A DNA stretch of 64,000 nucleotides. It comes from Chryseobacterium indologenes. Lineage in GTDB: Bacteria; Bacteroidota; Bacteroidia; Flavobacteriales; Weeksellaceae. Location of the stretch: assembly GCA_001013295.1 (NCBI GenBank), contig LAZY01000023.1:1-64000 (forward strand). Reading direction: 5' to 3'. This document shows positions 1 to 8,750 of this stretch, in pieces (position 1 is the stretch's first letter; every line of letters begins with the position of its first letter). Below the pieces are notes generated by a model. It searched no databases. It saw only the letters and a list, made by a program, of their open reading frames with translations, and was not told where the DNA came from. Made by a program: the position numbers and the translations under genes.

Positions 1-1
1 T

Positions 2-1921
2 GGGATTATTGTGGACGGTGCCATTGTAATGCTGGAAACTATTCTTAAGAAAAGGGAAGAAAATCCTGAAGAGGCACTGGAGGAGAAAACCATTACCAAA
101 AGAGTGATTGAAGTAGCCAAACCTATTTTCTTTTCCACCATTATCATTATTACCGCTTATCTTCCGCTGTTCGCCTTTGAAAGAGTAGAGAAAAAATTAT
201 TTACTCCTATGGCATTCACAGTAGGTTACGCCCTGTTCGGAGCACTGGCAGTGGCATTGCTTCTGATTCCGGGGTTAGCCTATGTGATCTATCGTAAGCC
301 ACAGAAAATCTATCACAACAAATGGCTTGAAAAAATAAGCAATGCGTATGGAAAAAGAATAGAGAAAATCATGCAGACTCCTAAAAAAGTAATGATTCCT
401 ATAAGTATTGTTCTGCTATCTGCAGGAATACTGTCTTATACCGTAGGAAAAGACTTCCTTCCTGAGTTGGATGAAGGTTCTATCTGGCTTCAGGTACAGC
501 TTCCACCCGGAATTTCATTAGCCAAAGCAAAAGAAATGAGTGATACGCTAAGAGCCCGGACTTTAAAACATTCGGAGATTACCTATATGATGGTTCAGGC
601 AGGCCGTAATGATGACGGTACCGATCCATGGACAGCTTCTCACTTTGAAGTTTCTGTTGGAATAAAACCTTATAGCGAATGGCCTTCAGGAAAAACAAAA
701 GCAGACCTTATTAAAGAACTGGCAGCAGATTATAAAGAAATGCCGGGGTTCACAGTAGGTTTCTCACAGCCAATGATCGACGGAGTAATGGATAAAATTT
801 CCGGTGCTCACAGTGAACTGGTGGTAAAAGTATATGGTGAAGATTTTAAAGAAACCCGAAGAATTGCTGAAAATGTTTTATCCACATTAAATAAAATTCC
901 GGGATCAGCGGATCTCGCCATTGATCAGGAACCTCCATTGCCTCAGCTGCAGATTATTGCCGACAGGGATAAAATTGCTCAATATGGCCTGAATGTAGCG
1001 GATGTGGCAGATCTTATTGAGGTCGCTTTAGGCGGAAAGGCTATTTCCCAGATCTTTATCGGTAATAAAGTCTATGATATTTCCTGCCGATATACGGAAG
1101 ACAGCAGAGATACGCCGGACAAAATCGGAAATCTGATGCTGACCTCAGCCACAGGAGCTAAAATTCCTTTGTCTCAGGTTGCAGAAGTAAAATTAAGTAC
1201 CGGAGAAAGTACCATTACCCGTGAGATGAATAAACGACATCTTACCGTAAAATTGAATTTGAGAGGAACTGACCTGTCCTCTTTCCTGAAAATAGCCCAG
1301 AATAAAATTGAAAAAGACATCCAATACGATCACGAAAAATACCAGATCAAATGGGGTGGTCAGTTTGAAAACCAAAGCAGAGCTTATTCAAGACTGGCAT
1401 TTATTGTTCCGTTAGCTTTAGCGATTATGTTCCTGTTATTGTATGGTGCATTTGGTAATTTCAAACAGGCTTTGATACTGATGTCTATTGTTCCGTTGGC
1501 TTTATTCGGGGGGATGCTGGCACTCAATATTCGGGGAATGTCTTTGAACGTATCTTCTGCAGTGGGATTCATTGCCTTATTCGGAGTCGCTATCCAGAAT
1601 GGAGTGATCATGATCTCCCATATCAATGACCTTCGCAAGAAAGGCTATGATCTGAAACCTGCTGTAATCAAAGGAGCACAGGATCGTTTCAGACCGGTAC
1701 TGATGACGGCTACCGTTGCCGTAATCGGATTATTCCCGGCATCATTGGCTACAGGAATCGGTTCAGATGTACAGCGGCCTCTGGCAACAGTAATCGTTTA
1801 CGGATTGATGTTCTCTACTATTTTAACCTTGTTTGTTCTGCCTGCTATTTATTTCATGGCGGAACGTGGTAACAAAAAACAAAATTTGGAATCAGATGAA
1901 GCACTTACACCCAACATTTAG
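2..1921 (+). CDS. CzcA/CusA-family heavy-metal efflux RND permease, C-terminal part (5' end outside window)
   Basis: This is the inner-membrane proton-driven pump of a tripartite metal efflux complex. The reading frame is open from base 2, so the gene starts upstream; the 639 visible residues match about the last 60 percent of a ~1040-residue RND protein. The first visible residues, GIIVDGAIVM, fit the TM4 proton-relay segment with its conserved Asp. A large periplasmic region follows (motif KDFLPELDEGS), then the second set of membrane helices ending with RFRPVLMTATVAVIG. The last 26 bases overlap the outer-membrane factor gene, so the two are co-transcribed. Metal specificity (Cu/Ag or Co/Zn/Cd) cannot be settled without the missing half. 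The family call is firm. Confidence 0.93.
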   Translation, partial: GIIVDGAIVMLETILKKREENPEEALEEKTITKRVIEVAKPIFFSTIIIITAYLPLFAFERVEKKLFTPMAFTVGYALFGALAVALLLIPGLAYVIYRKPQKIYHNKWLEKISNAYGKRIEKIMQTPKKVMIPISIVLLSAGILSYTVGKDFLPELDEGSIWLQVQLPPGISLAKAKEMSDTLRARTLKHSEITYMMVQAGRNDDGTDPWTASHFEVSVGIKPYSEWPSGKTKADLIKELAADYKEMPGFTVGFSQPMIDGVMDKISGAHSELVVKVYGEDFKETRRIAENVLSTLNKIPGSADLAIDQEPPLPQLQIIADRDKIAQYGLNVADVADLIEVALGGKAISQIFIGNKVYDISCRYTEDSRDTPDKIGNLMLTSATGAKIPLSQVAEVKLSTGESTITREMNKRHLTVKLNLRGTDLSSFLKIAQNKIEKDIQYDHEKYQIKWGGQFENQSRAYSRLAFIVPLALAIMFLLLYGAFGNFKQALILMSIVPLALFGGMLALNIRGMSLNVSSAVGFIALFGVAIQNGVIMISHINDLRKKGYDLKPAVIKGAQDRFRPVLMTATVAVIGLFPASLATGIGSDVQRPLATVIVYGLMFSTILTLFVLPAIYFMAERGNKKQNLESDEALTPNI

Positions 1922-3179
1922 AGTTTACTTTATTTTAATAGCTGCGATCTTACCCGGCATCACAGGTATGGTAAAAGCACAGGAAAAAGAGCTCTTATCT
2001 TTTGAAGAATATCTGAGCCTTGTCGGAAAGAAAAACCTTGGCTACGCTTCCCAGAAATACAACGTGAGTATGGCAGAAGCTTCTATTCAGACCGCCAGTA
2101 TGTTTCCTGATCCGCAATTGGATGTAGAAACTACCAACAATGGCGTCAATAAGGACATGGGCTATGTCTACGGAACCTCAATCGGCTGGACACTGGAGCT
2201 TGGCGGAAAAAGGAAGGCCAGAATTAATTTAGCCAGAAACCAGTCTGAACTGAGCAAAATACAACTTCTTGATTTTTTCAGAAACCTTCGGGCAGATGCA
2301 AGCTTAGGATACATTGAAGCTTTAAAGTCCAAAGCTATTCTGGAAGTACAGCAGGACTCCTATAAAAATGTACTGCAACTGGCAAAGTCAGACAGTATAC
2401 GATGCCGTCTGGGAACAATATCTCTCGTGACTTCAAAACAAAGTAAATTAGAAGCAGCGTCTCTTCTGAATGAAGTTTATCGGGCTGAAAGTGCCGAGCA
2501 GCAGTCATTGACCAACCTTTCTGTTTTTCTCAGCGACAATAAGCTGACCGGAAGAGATGTCAATGGAGATTTCAATGCCTTCAACAGAGATTTCAGTGTT
2601 GACGATCTTATTCTTCAGGCATTAAACGAACGTGCAGATTTATTGGCTGCCAAACAAAATACACAAGTTGCCAAAAGTCAAATCAGTCTGGAAAAAGCTA
2701 ACCGTATGATCGATTTGGGAATCAATGCCGGAGCAGAGCGCCACACTGAAGCTACGAATGAAATTGCTCCTTCTCCCACTGTAAATGCCGTAAAATTAGG
2801 ACTCAGTATTCCGCTTAAATTTTCCAATAGGAGAAATGCCGGACTGAAAATAGCTGAAATGGCCCATTCTCAGGCTGAGGTAGAATACCAGCAGATCGAA
2901 CAGGGAATACGGGCTGAAGTAATGCAGGCCTATCAGCAATATCTGGCGACCCAAAAACAGGTAAAACAATTTCACAACGGAATGCTTACAGAAGCCAAAA
3001 GTATACTGGAGGGCATCACATACAGCTACAAAAGAGGAGAAAGCTCTATCCTTGAAGTACTGAACGCCCAAAGAACTTACAACGGCATCAGAAAAGATTA
3101 TTATCAGGCGCTTGCAGATAATGCAGCAGCTTTGGTGGAACTGGAACGCAGAGCTGGAATTTGGGATATTAATTTTTAA
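1896..3179 (+). CDS. TolC-family outer-membrane efflux protein of the metal RND system
   Basis: This is the outer-membrane channel partner of the preceding CzcA/CusA pump. I place the start at 1896: the product (427 residues) then begins with a proper signal peptide (basic start, hydrophobic core, ending near KAQ at residue ~29). An upstream in-frame Met at 1833 would add 21 residues lying wholly inside the pump gene. Long helical, Gln/Ala-rich segments typical of outer-membrane efflux proteins run through the mature part, in two related halves (for example around AEASIQTAS and the C-terminal AQRTYNGIRKDYY). There is no lipobox, unlike the NodT-type factor at 59209. A 20-bp inverted-repeat element follows. 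Confidence 0.9.
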   Translation: MKHLHPTFRVYFILIAAILPGITGMVKAQEKELLSFEEYLSLVGKKNLGYASQKYNVSMAEASIQTASMFPDPQLDVETTNNGVNKDMGYVYGTSIGWTLELGGKRKARINLARNQSELSKIQLLDFFRNLRADASLGYIEALKSKAILEVQQDSYKNVLQLAKSDSIRCRLGTISLVTSKQSKLEAASLLNEVYRAESAEQQSLTNLSVFLSDNKLTGRDVNGDFNAFNRDFSVDDLILQALNERADLLAAKQNTQVAKSQISLEKANRMIDLGINAGAERHTEATNEIAPSPTVNAVKLGLSIPLKFSNRRNAGLKIAEMAHSQAEVEYQQIEQGIRAEVMQAYQQYLATQKQVKQFHNGMLTEAKSILEGITYSYKRGESSILEVLNAQRTYNGIRKDYYQALADNAAALVELERRAGIWDINF

Positions 3180-3209
3180 AACAAATTATAAATAACCTAT
3201 TAATATTTT

Positions 3210-3398
3210 AACCACAAAAGTCACAAAAGCTTGGGAACACTTAAGCTAAAAATAAGTTATTAAACAAGCTACAGAAAAGCACACTTAAGCTTTTATGAAA
3301 ACCTATGATTTTCATCTTATGTGAACTTTAAAACTGTATTTTCTCAGATTTGCTTCAGGGTAAAGGAGTAGAAAAAAACTTTTGTGACTTTTGTGGTT
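3210..3398. repeat. Long inverted-repeat element (20-bp perfect arms), type A copy 1
   Basis: The left arm 3210-3229 (AACCACAAAAGTCACAAAAG) is the exact reverse complement of 3379-3398. Each arm is itself two near-identical 9-mers, CCACAAAAG and TCACAAAAG. The ~150-bp interior carries CACTTAAG (3282-3289) and TGTGAACTT (3320-3328). The same interior motifs occur in reverse orientation in the element at 29075-29218. The element fills the gap between convergent genes, and I see no ORF in it. Confidence 0.75.
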
Positions 3399-3410
3399 TA
3401 ATTTTTTCAG

Positions 3411-3866
3411 TTACTTCTTATACTGAGATTCATATGTTCCGATCCAGTCTTCCGGTGTCACCTTCCGGCTCAGCTCAGCGATCAGATCAAAAGGAATATC
3501 TTCTACTTTTTTAAAACGAACACAGGATTTTCCCATATCCAGTTTTCTTTTCGAATGTTTTGGATATTCTGCCACAAACCAGTCCAGAAGTTCCGGTGTG
3601 GAATACAATCCCATATGATAAAGCGCTATAAAATTCTTTTGTGAAGCCAGATTAATGAACGGCAACGGACTGCCAGGAGTACAATGGTAGCCTGCAGGGT
3701 AAGTTTTTAACGGTACAGCCCAACCTACCATCCCGTAGCTGGGACTTTCTTCAAAACCTTCCGGTAAATTGTTACTGATTGTATCAAAAAGCTTTTTAAA
3801 TCCCTCCTGTCTGTCTTCAGGAATCTTTGAAATATAATCTTCTATGGAAACTGCCTGGATCTGCAT
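3411..3866 (-). CDS. DUF1801-type small soluble protein
   Basis: This 151-residue cytoplasmic protein has no signal peptide or membrane segment. The pattern fits the DUF1801 (YdhG-like) fold: an N-terminal helix region around EDRQEGFKKLF, then SYGMVGWAV, then a central strand segment FINLASQKNFIALYHMGLY, and a late RKLDMGKSCVRFKK motif. The biochemical role of this family is not established, so I assign no function. It stands alone, with a terminator of the next minus-strand gene upstream of it and an inverted-repeat element downstream. Confidence 0.75.
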   Translation of the reverse strand: MQIQAVSIEDYISKIPEDRQEGFKKLFDTISNNLPEGFEESPSYGMVGWAVPLKTYPAGYHCTPGSPLPFINLASQKNFIALYHMGLYSTPELLDWFVAEYPKHSKRKLDMGKSCVRFKKVEDIPFDLIAELSRKVTPEDWIGTYESQYKK

Positions 3867-3935
3867 ATTTTTTTTAGTTTTTTCTAAAGTACAATTATTT
3901 TATGAAATGAAAGTAGGTTGATTAATACCATAAAA

Positions 3936-3964
3936 AAGACAGCTACATCAGATGTAGCCGTCTT
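3936..3964 (-). terminator. Intrinsic terminator of the 3988-6495 gene
   Basis: The hairpin pairs AAGACAGCTACAT with ATGTAGCCGTCTT, with one mismatch and a short loop. A T-run follows in the minus-strand direction (AAAAAA at 3932-3937 on the + strand). It lies 24 bases past the stop codon. Confidence 0.7.
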
Positions 3965-3987
3965 AGTGAAATTATTAACTCAAAAAA

Positions 3988-6495
3988 TTATTTTTTTATT
4001 GCCTTTACGGTTGACTTAGAACCATCTTTAAAGCTCATCGTCACTAAATATAACCCGGCATTCAGTTCACCTAAATGAAGTTCTTTTGTTGGGTTATCAA
4101 TCGTTTTCACTACCCTTCCAGCTACATCTGTAACCGTTACAGATTTCACATCTTTCATATCAGAAATGTACAGAACATCTTTGAACGGATTAGGATATAC
4201 ATTCATTTCTTTTTTCTTCACCGCTGTTTCTGAAGTGGACAGTGCTGCAGCTACTTCAAATGTAAAATCAATAAACTCTCCCCTTGAAATACTTGTACAA
4301 GGATTTGAAGGTGCTGTATTATTATAATCAACCATCACCCTCATTCTATAATTTCCTGCCGCTGTTCCCGGAGGTACGGCAATAGATCCGGAAGTAGATG
4401 TAATGTAATCATTCGTTACAAAAACTCTTTCCGAAGTTTCAAAAGTTAAATTATTATTCCAGTCTACCCAAACCCCAAATCCACATGTTGGTCCTCCTGC
4501 CGTTAAAGATATCGGAGTTGTACTTCCTGCAATATTGGTTATTTTATTATTGGTTGCACTTAAGTTTTGGTACCCTCCCGTTACGCTGGAACCTGAAGTA
4601 TAGGCCATATCTGTAGCTGCTCCTGTTGAGCTGAAAGCAGAAACCCATGAGCTCTGCCCACTGGATGAAGGCAGACAATACCCTGTTCTGAAAGTAGCTG
4701 CAAGATCACTCCAACTACTCTTATCCGTAGAACTGCACACAGATCTTACCCATACATAATAATTTGAATCGGGAGCTAGCGAGCTCAGTGGTGCAGAAAT
4801 TGTAGAAGAAGTTGTAGAGTTTGTAGCATCCAAAACGGTAGTAGAAGTAGGTGCAGTATTCGTTGTACTATAATATATTTCGTATCCGTTCGCAGGAGTA
4901 GAAACAGGAGCCGTCCAGCCAATTGTTGCCGAGTTCATTGTGACATTCGATGCTGTAACAGCAGTTGGCTCAATACAGGTAGGAATATCCTGTACAGTAA
5001 TATTATCAATATAAATAGATCGGGAAGTACCTCCTAAACCATGCTTAAATGCCAATTGCAAATCAGAACCGGCAGGAATATTCACCGTATACTGTACAAA
5101 AGCAGTTGTCAGAGTAATAGGAGAACCTATTGGCGTAAAAGAAGCAGGATCAGCAGGATTTGATAAAGTACCTACTGATAATGTGTAATTGTTTGCTCCT
5201 CCTTTTGCATAAAATCTCACCCTTTTATTACCGTCTGAAAGGTTTACAGTTGGAGGCGAAACCAACATCTGGCTGCCTGTAGTAGCAGTTGAATTCGTCA
5301 GATAATAAGCGTTAGGTGCCGAGAAACTATTGGTTGTTGATGCATTTACATAACCATAGCCCGCAAATGAGGTACTTTCAAGATATGCCCAACAGCTTGG
5401 AGCATTAGTATTGCTTGAGGACCCGGTTGTCGTAGTATCAAAATTTTCTGTATACGGAGTGGTGAAAGTAGAACAAGCTGTTTTAAATGTTCCCACAAAA
5501 GACCATACACTCTGGCTTGTTGCTGAACTACAGTGGGATCTTACCCAATAATAATAAGTTGTATTAGAACTAAGACTTCCTATCGTAGTACCCGTACCTG
5601 TTACGCCCGTATAGGTAGGAGACGTTGTACTTGTAGGCGTTGTAGCCGAAGTGCTGTGATATACATCATAATTTACGGCATTCGTTGGAGACGTCCATGA
5701 AACAAATGCAGAATTTGCCGTTATCCCTGAAACAGCCTGCAGTACAGGAGGTGCACAATCTGAATAGGCATCTGCTGAAAACGCAAAAATATTAGGAACC
5801 CCTGTCCCGCTCGCTTTCGTTACCGTTACACTTTGTATCAGTTTGGCCTGGTTTGCTGCATCTATTGCCAGCTCTGCCTGATATAATCTTGGGTTGGTTC
5901 CTCCTTCAGGTGATGGGGAATCATCTCCACCGGCAGGAGTAGCTCCCGGCTTTTTGATCCTTCCAATTCCCTGTATTGCATAATTACTTCCTCCATACCA
6001 GTCTAAAAGGCTGAGACCTGAAAAAGTCTGCGAACTGCCGTCTGTAAAATTGACAACCGCATTTACCACAGAAGTTCCACTTCCACTCACGGCAAGCATA
6101 TACAATTTAGATACAGCCTTTGGTGTTGTAAATACTAAGGTTCCATTGTCATTTACGGTAGCTAATCTCAAAGAATTGTTCGCACTCAGATTTCCCAGCT
6201 GAAAACTCAACCCTGGAGTGGATGCCACCACAGAATTAATAATCCCATCAACCGGAATACCATACGTAAGAACCGGACTTGTATTGGTCAACTGAAAATC
6301 TCTCGCTACAAAGGCATAAGAAACGCCGTCTACGTCATTATTGGTCGAAATTACTGAAGATCCTACTCCGTTTGCAATTACGTCTGCAGTATAGCCGGAA
6401 GCAATCGGCATTGTCTGATAATTCTGAGCCATCAATGATGTGGCACAGAAAAGAGCAATAGCAGGTACTGCTCTAGAAAATAAATTTATTGTCAT
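3988..6495 (-). CDS. Secreted fibronectin type III / GEVED-domain protein with T9SS type A sorting domain
   Basis: The 835-residue product is predicted to be exported by Sec and then by T9SS. The start at 6495 gives a clean signal peptide ending LMAQ at residue ~24; an upstream Met would only add a non-signal extension. Order: a unique N-terminal domain (~25-240) shared with the neighbour at 6722, a fibronectin type III module (~245-340), a cleaved-adhesin/MAM-like region (~350-500), a second fibronectin module (~510-610), a GEVED domain (~650-745, motif FGVWVDWNNN), and a C-terminal sorting domain (~760-835, motif VYPNPFKD). A surface or extracellular adhesin-like or structural role is inference. 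No catalytic motif is visible. Confidence 0.87.
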   Translation of the reverse strand: MTINLFSRAVPAIALFCATSLMAQNYQTMPIASGYTADVIANGVGSSVISTNNDVDGVSYAFVARDFQLTNTSPVLTYGIPVDGIINSVVASTPGLSFQLGNLSANNSLRLATVNDNGTLVFTTPKAVSKLYMLAVSGSGTSVVNAVVNFTDGSSQTFSGLSLLDWYGGSNYAIQGIGRIKKPGATPAGGDDSPSPEGGTNPRLYQAELAIDAANQAKLIQSVTVTKASGTGVPNIFAFSADAYSDCAPPVLQAVSGITANSAFVSWTSPTNAVNYDVYHSTSATTPTSTTSPTYTGVTGTGTTIGSLSSNTTYYYWVRSHCSSATSQSVWSFVGTFKTACSTFTTPYTENFDTTTTGSSSNTNAPSCWAYLESTSFAGYGYVNASTTNSFSAPNAYYLTNSTATTGSQMLVSPPTVNLSDGNKRVRFYAKGGANNYTLSVGTLSNPADPASFTPIGSPITLTTAFVQYTVNIPAGSDLQLAFKHGLGGTSRSIYIDNITVQDIPTCIEPTAVTASNVTMNSATIGWTAPVSTPANGYEIYYSTTNTAPTSTTVLDATNSTTSSTISAPLSSLAPDSNYYVWVRSVCSSTDKSSWSDLAATFRTGYCLPSSSGQSSWVSAFSSTGAATDMAYTSGSSVTGGYQNLSATNNKITNIAGSTTPISLTAGGPTCGFGVWVDWNNNLTFETSERVFVTNDYITSTSGSIAVPPGTAAGNYRMRVMVDYNNTAPSNPCTSISRGEFIDFTFEVAAALSTSETAVKKKEMNVYPNPFKDVLYISDMKDVKSVTVTDVAGRVVKTIDNPTKELHLGELNAGLYLVTMSFKDGSKSTVKAIKK

Positions 6496-6635
6496 TTTAT
6501 TCACATTTGTGTTGAAAATTAAGAAAAATTTCAACATAAAAATATTATTTTAATAAAAAAAATAATATTCAAGTAAAAACAATCAAATATAGACATATAA
6601 ATCATTTAAGATACTTATATGACACTATAGAAAAT

Positions 6636-6668
6636 AAAAGCCGAAGCATTTTTTTACTTCGGCTTTTA
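6636..6668 (-). terminator. Intrinsic terminator of the 6722-8554 gene
   Basis: The stem AAAAGCCGAAG pairs with CTTCGGCTTTT across a T-rich loop. It lies 54 bases beyond the minus-strand stop, so it separates the two paralogous T9SS genes into independent transcripts. Confidence 0.8.
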
Positions 6669-6721
6669 TTCTTATTTTACTCTTTAATCAATATTCAATT
6701 TCTAAAGCTCATTCTTAAGGG

Positions 6722-8554
6722 TTATTTCTTCATCGCTTTTATAGTAGATTGAGAACCATCTTTAAAATGAAGAGTCACAAAATACAAACCATAGTTGAGC
6801 ATACTCAGATCAATTGCTTTGGCAGAACCTTCTATTGTCTTCACAATTCTTCCCGATTCGTCTTCCACAATTATTTTCTTTATTTCTTTAGTTTCTGACA
6901 AATATAAGTTGTCTTTAAAAGGATTTGGGTGGATTAATCCTTTTTTCACTTTACCACTTACCTCAGAAGTACTTAGCTGAATGGAATTCTCAATCGTAAA
7001 ATCATCTACATGAAAACTATAATCATAATCTCCAATCGTACCTGTATTTGAATAAAAAGCAAATCTGGTAGTAGTACTCGTATTACCTGTTAAATTGTAT
7101 ATATAATCATTAGGAAGATTGGAGGGGCCATTGGAAACGTTCCAGGTTTTTAATATTGTCCATACATTTCCTCCATCATTTGAAACCATAAAGTAAACCA
7201 CATCATCAACTCCCATTGTAGTAGAATTTACCCCATTCGGCGTTGTAACACCATACTTAAATTTCACTTGATATCCACCATTTGAAAGGTCAAAAATTGG
7301 GGTCATAAGCCATGCTATTTCATTTGTACCACTCATAATATCCCTCGCTCCCAAATTAGTATTTCCACCACCGGATATATTTAAGAAAGAAGATTGTGCC
7401 CATCCATAATCAGTTCCAGTAGGTCCTGTAGCAGGCGTTCCTCCTGATAAATTATTTTTCCAGCATTTTCCTGGAAAAGCAAGATAGCCTGCATCGTTGA
7501 AATCATTGCTATATGGGGGCACAGTAACACCACATAATGTGGTAAAACATCTTAATGATGACCAACCGCTTTGGCTCATCATTCCATTACAATTAGTTCT
7601 CACCCAGTAGTAATATTGAGTGATAGCAGATAGATTTCCAAGAGTAAAAGACGTTCCTGTTATCCCGGAATAATTCGGTACAGTACTACTAGTAGGAGGA
7701 GTAGGGTTTGTACTATAATAAATATCATAACTTACTGCCTGAGTACCTGCAGGAACTGTCCATGAAACCTGTGCTGAGTTTGAAGTTATCATATTGGCGG
7801 CCTGCAATATAGGTTCAAAACAATCTGTATAAGCATCTGCTGAAAAAGCAAAAATATTAGCATACCCTTCAGGACTCACTTTTTTTACTGTAATACTTTT
7901 TATAAGTTTAGTCTGATTAGCTACATCAATATTGTGAACGGTTTGATATAATTTGGGATGGGGATCTAATGATGAATCATATGCAAGTTCATCTGTATTC
8001 CTATTGATTTTTCCTACTCCTCTAATTGCATAGTTTGTTCTTGTACTGCTCCAGAAAGGAATCTCTTGTGTGAATGATTGAGTTGTATTGTCTGTAAAAT
8101 TAATTGTTGCTGTAACATAAGATGTTCCCTGTCCGCTGGTAGCAAGCATATAAATTTTAAAAGCCGCCACAGGATTAGAAAATACTAAAGTTCCAGCATT
8201 ATCAATATCACCGGGAGTGATACTACGAAGTCTTAAAGAGTTATTTCCGCTTAAGTCTCCAAGCTGAAACTTTAATCCTGGCGTCATTGCAGAATTGATA
8301 ATACCATTTGTAGGCATTCCATAACTAAGATTTGCACTTGTGGGTGTCAACTTAAAATCTTTTGCAACCAGATTATAATAGGTTCCGTCAAGATTATTTG
8401 TTGTAGAAGTCATGGAAGACCCTAGGCCATTAGCAATCACATCCTCTGTATATCCGGATTGGACAGGCATTGTCTGAAAATGTTGAGCTGCTACTGAAGA
8501 TACTATACACAGAGCACTACCAGATAATATTTTACATATTTTTTTTTGAATCAT
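6722..8554 (-). CDS. Secreted fibronectin type III protein with T9SS type A sorting domain, paralogue of 3988-6495
   Basis: The product has 610 residues when started at 8554, where the signal peptide (ending VAAQ, ~residue 23) begins; 16 codons upstream in frame are non-signal. The N-terminal ~215 residues of the mature protein closely match the neighbour (shared blocks TMP..SGYT.DVIANG, NNSLRL, GTLVF, KIYMLA/KLYMLA, YAI.G.GKI). One fibronectin module follows (~260-350), then a MAM-like region with the motif NDFNDAGYLAFPGKCW, then a sorting domain starting near HPNPFKD. It lacks the second fibronectin module and the GEVED domain of its neighbour. An old tandem duplication followed by domain loss or gain is likely. 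Function unknown; extracellular location is well supported. Confidence 0.85.
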   Translation of the reverse strand: MIQKKICKILSGSALCIVSSVAAQHFQTMPVQSGYTEDVIANGLGSSMTSTTNNLDGTYYNLVAKDFKLTPTSANLSYGMPTNGIINSAMTPGLKFQLGDLSGNNSLRLRSITPGDIDNAGTLVFSNPVAAFKIYMLATSGQGTSYVTATINFTDNTTQSFTQEIPFWSSTRTNYAIRGVGKINRNTDELAYDSSLDPHPKLYQTVHNIDVANQTKLIKSITVKKVSPEGYANIFAFSADAYTDCFEPILQAANMITSNSAQVSWTVPAGTQAVSYDIYYSTNPTPPTSSTVPNYSGITGTSFTLGNLSAITQYYYWVRTNCNGMMSQSGWSSLRCFTTLCGVTVPPYSNDFNDAGYLAFPGKCWKNNLSGGTPATGPTGTDYGWAQSSFLNISGGGNTNLGARDIMSGTNEIAWLMTPIFDLSNGGYQVKFKYGVTTPNGVNSTTMGVDDVVYFMVSNDGGNVWTILKTWNVSNGPSNLPNDYIYNLTGNTSTTTRFAFYSNTGTIGDYDYSFHVDDFTIENSIQLSTSEVSGKVKKGLIHPNPFKDNLYLSETKEIKKIIVEDESGRIVKTIEGSAKAIDLSMLNYGLYFVTLHFKDGSQSTIKAMKK

Positions 8555-8722
8555 GATATTAGATTTTAACGTTAAAATTAGGGAAAAACTATAAAACATC
8601 ACCTTTTTTTCGCAAACTTTTTATCTTACTATATCGAAGTAATATTTACTATTAGTAAAACTATTATTAGTTATGAATTGATTCTTCTTGTTACCTAATT
8701 TTATTATTGTGAAATTAAATCC

Positions 8723-8730
8723 TATTTTTG
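8723..8730 (+). promoter_or_regulatory. -7 box of the aminotransferase operon
   Basis: TATTTTTG matches the Bacteroidota -7 consensus TAnnTTTG exactly and ends 20 bases before the ATG at 8751. I see no convincing -33 TTTG at the usual distance. Confidence 0.5.
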
Positions 8731-8750
8731 TCATACAAATTTTTTGAACA

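Noticed and set aside
1833-1895. Upstream extension of the outer-membrane factor gene at 1896
   Set aside because: The 21 extra codons lie wholly in the pump gene and would push the signal peptide inward.
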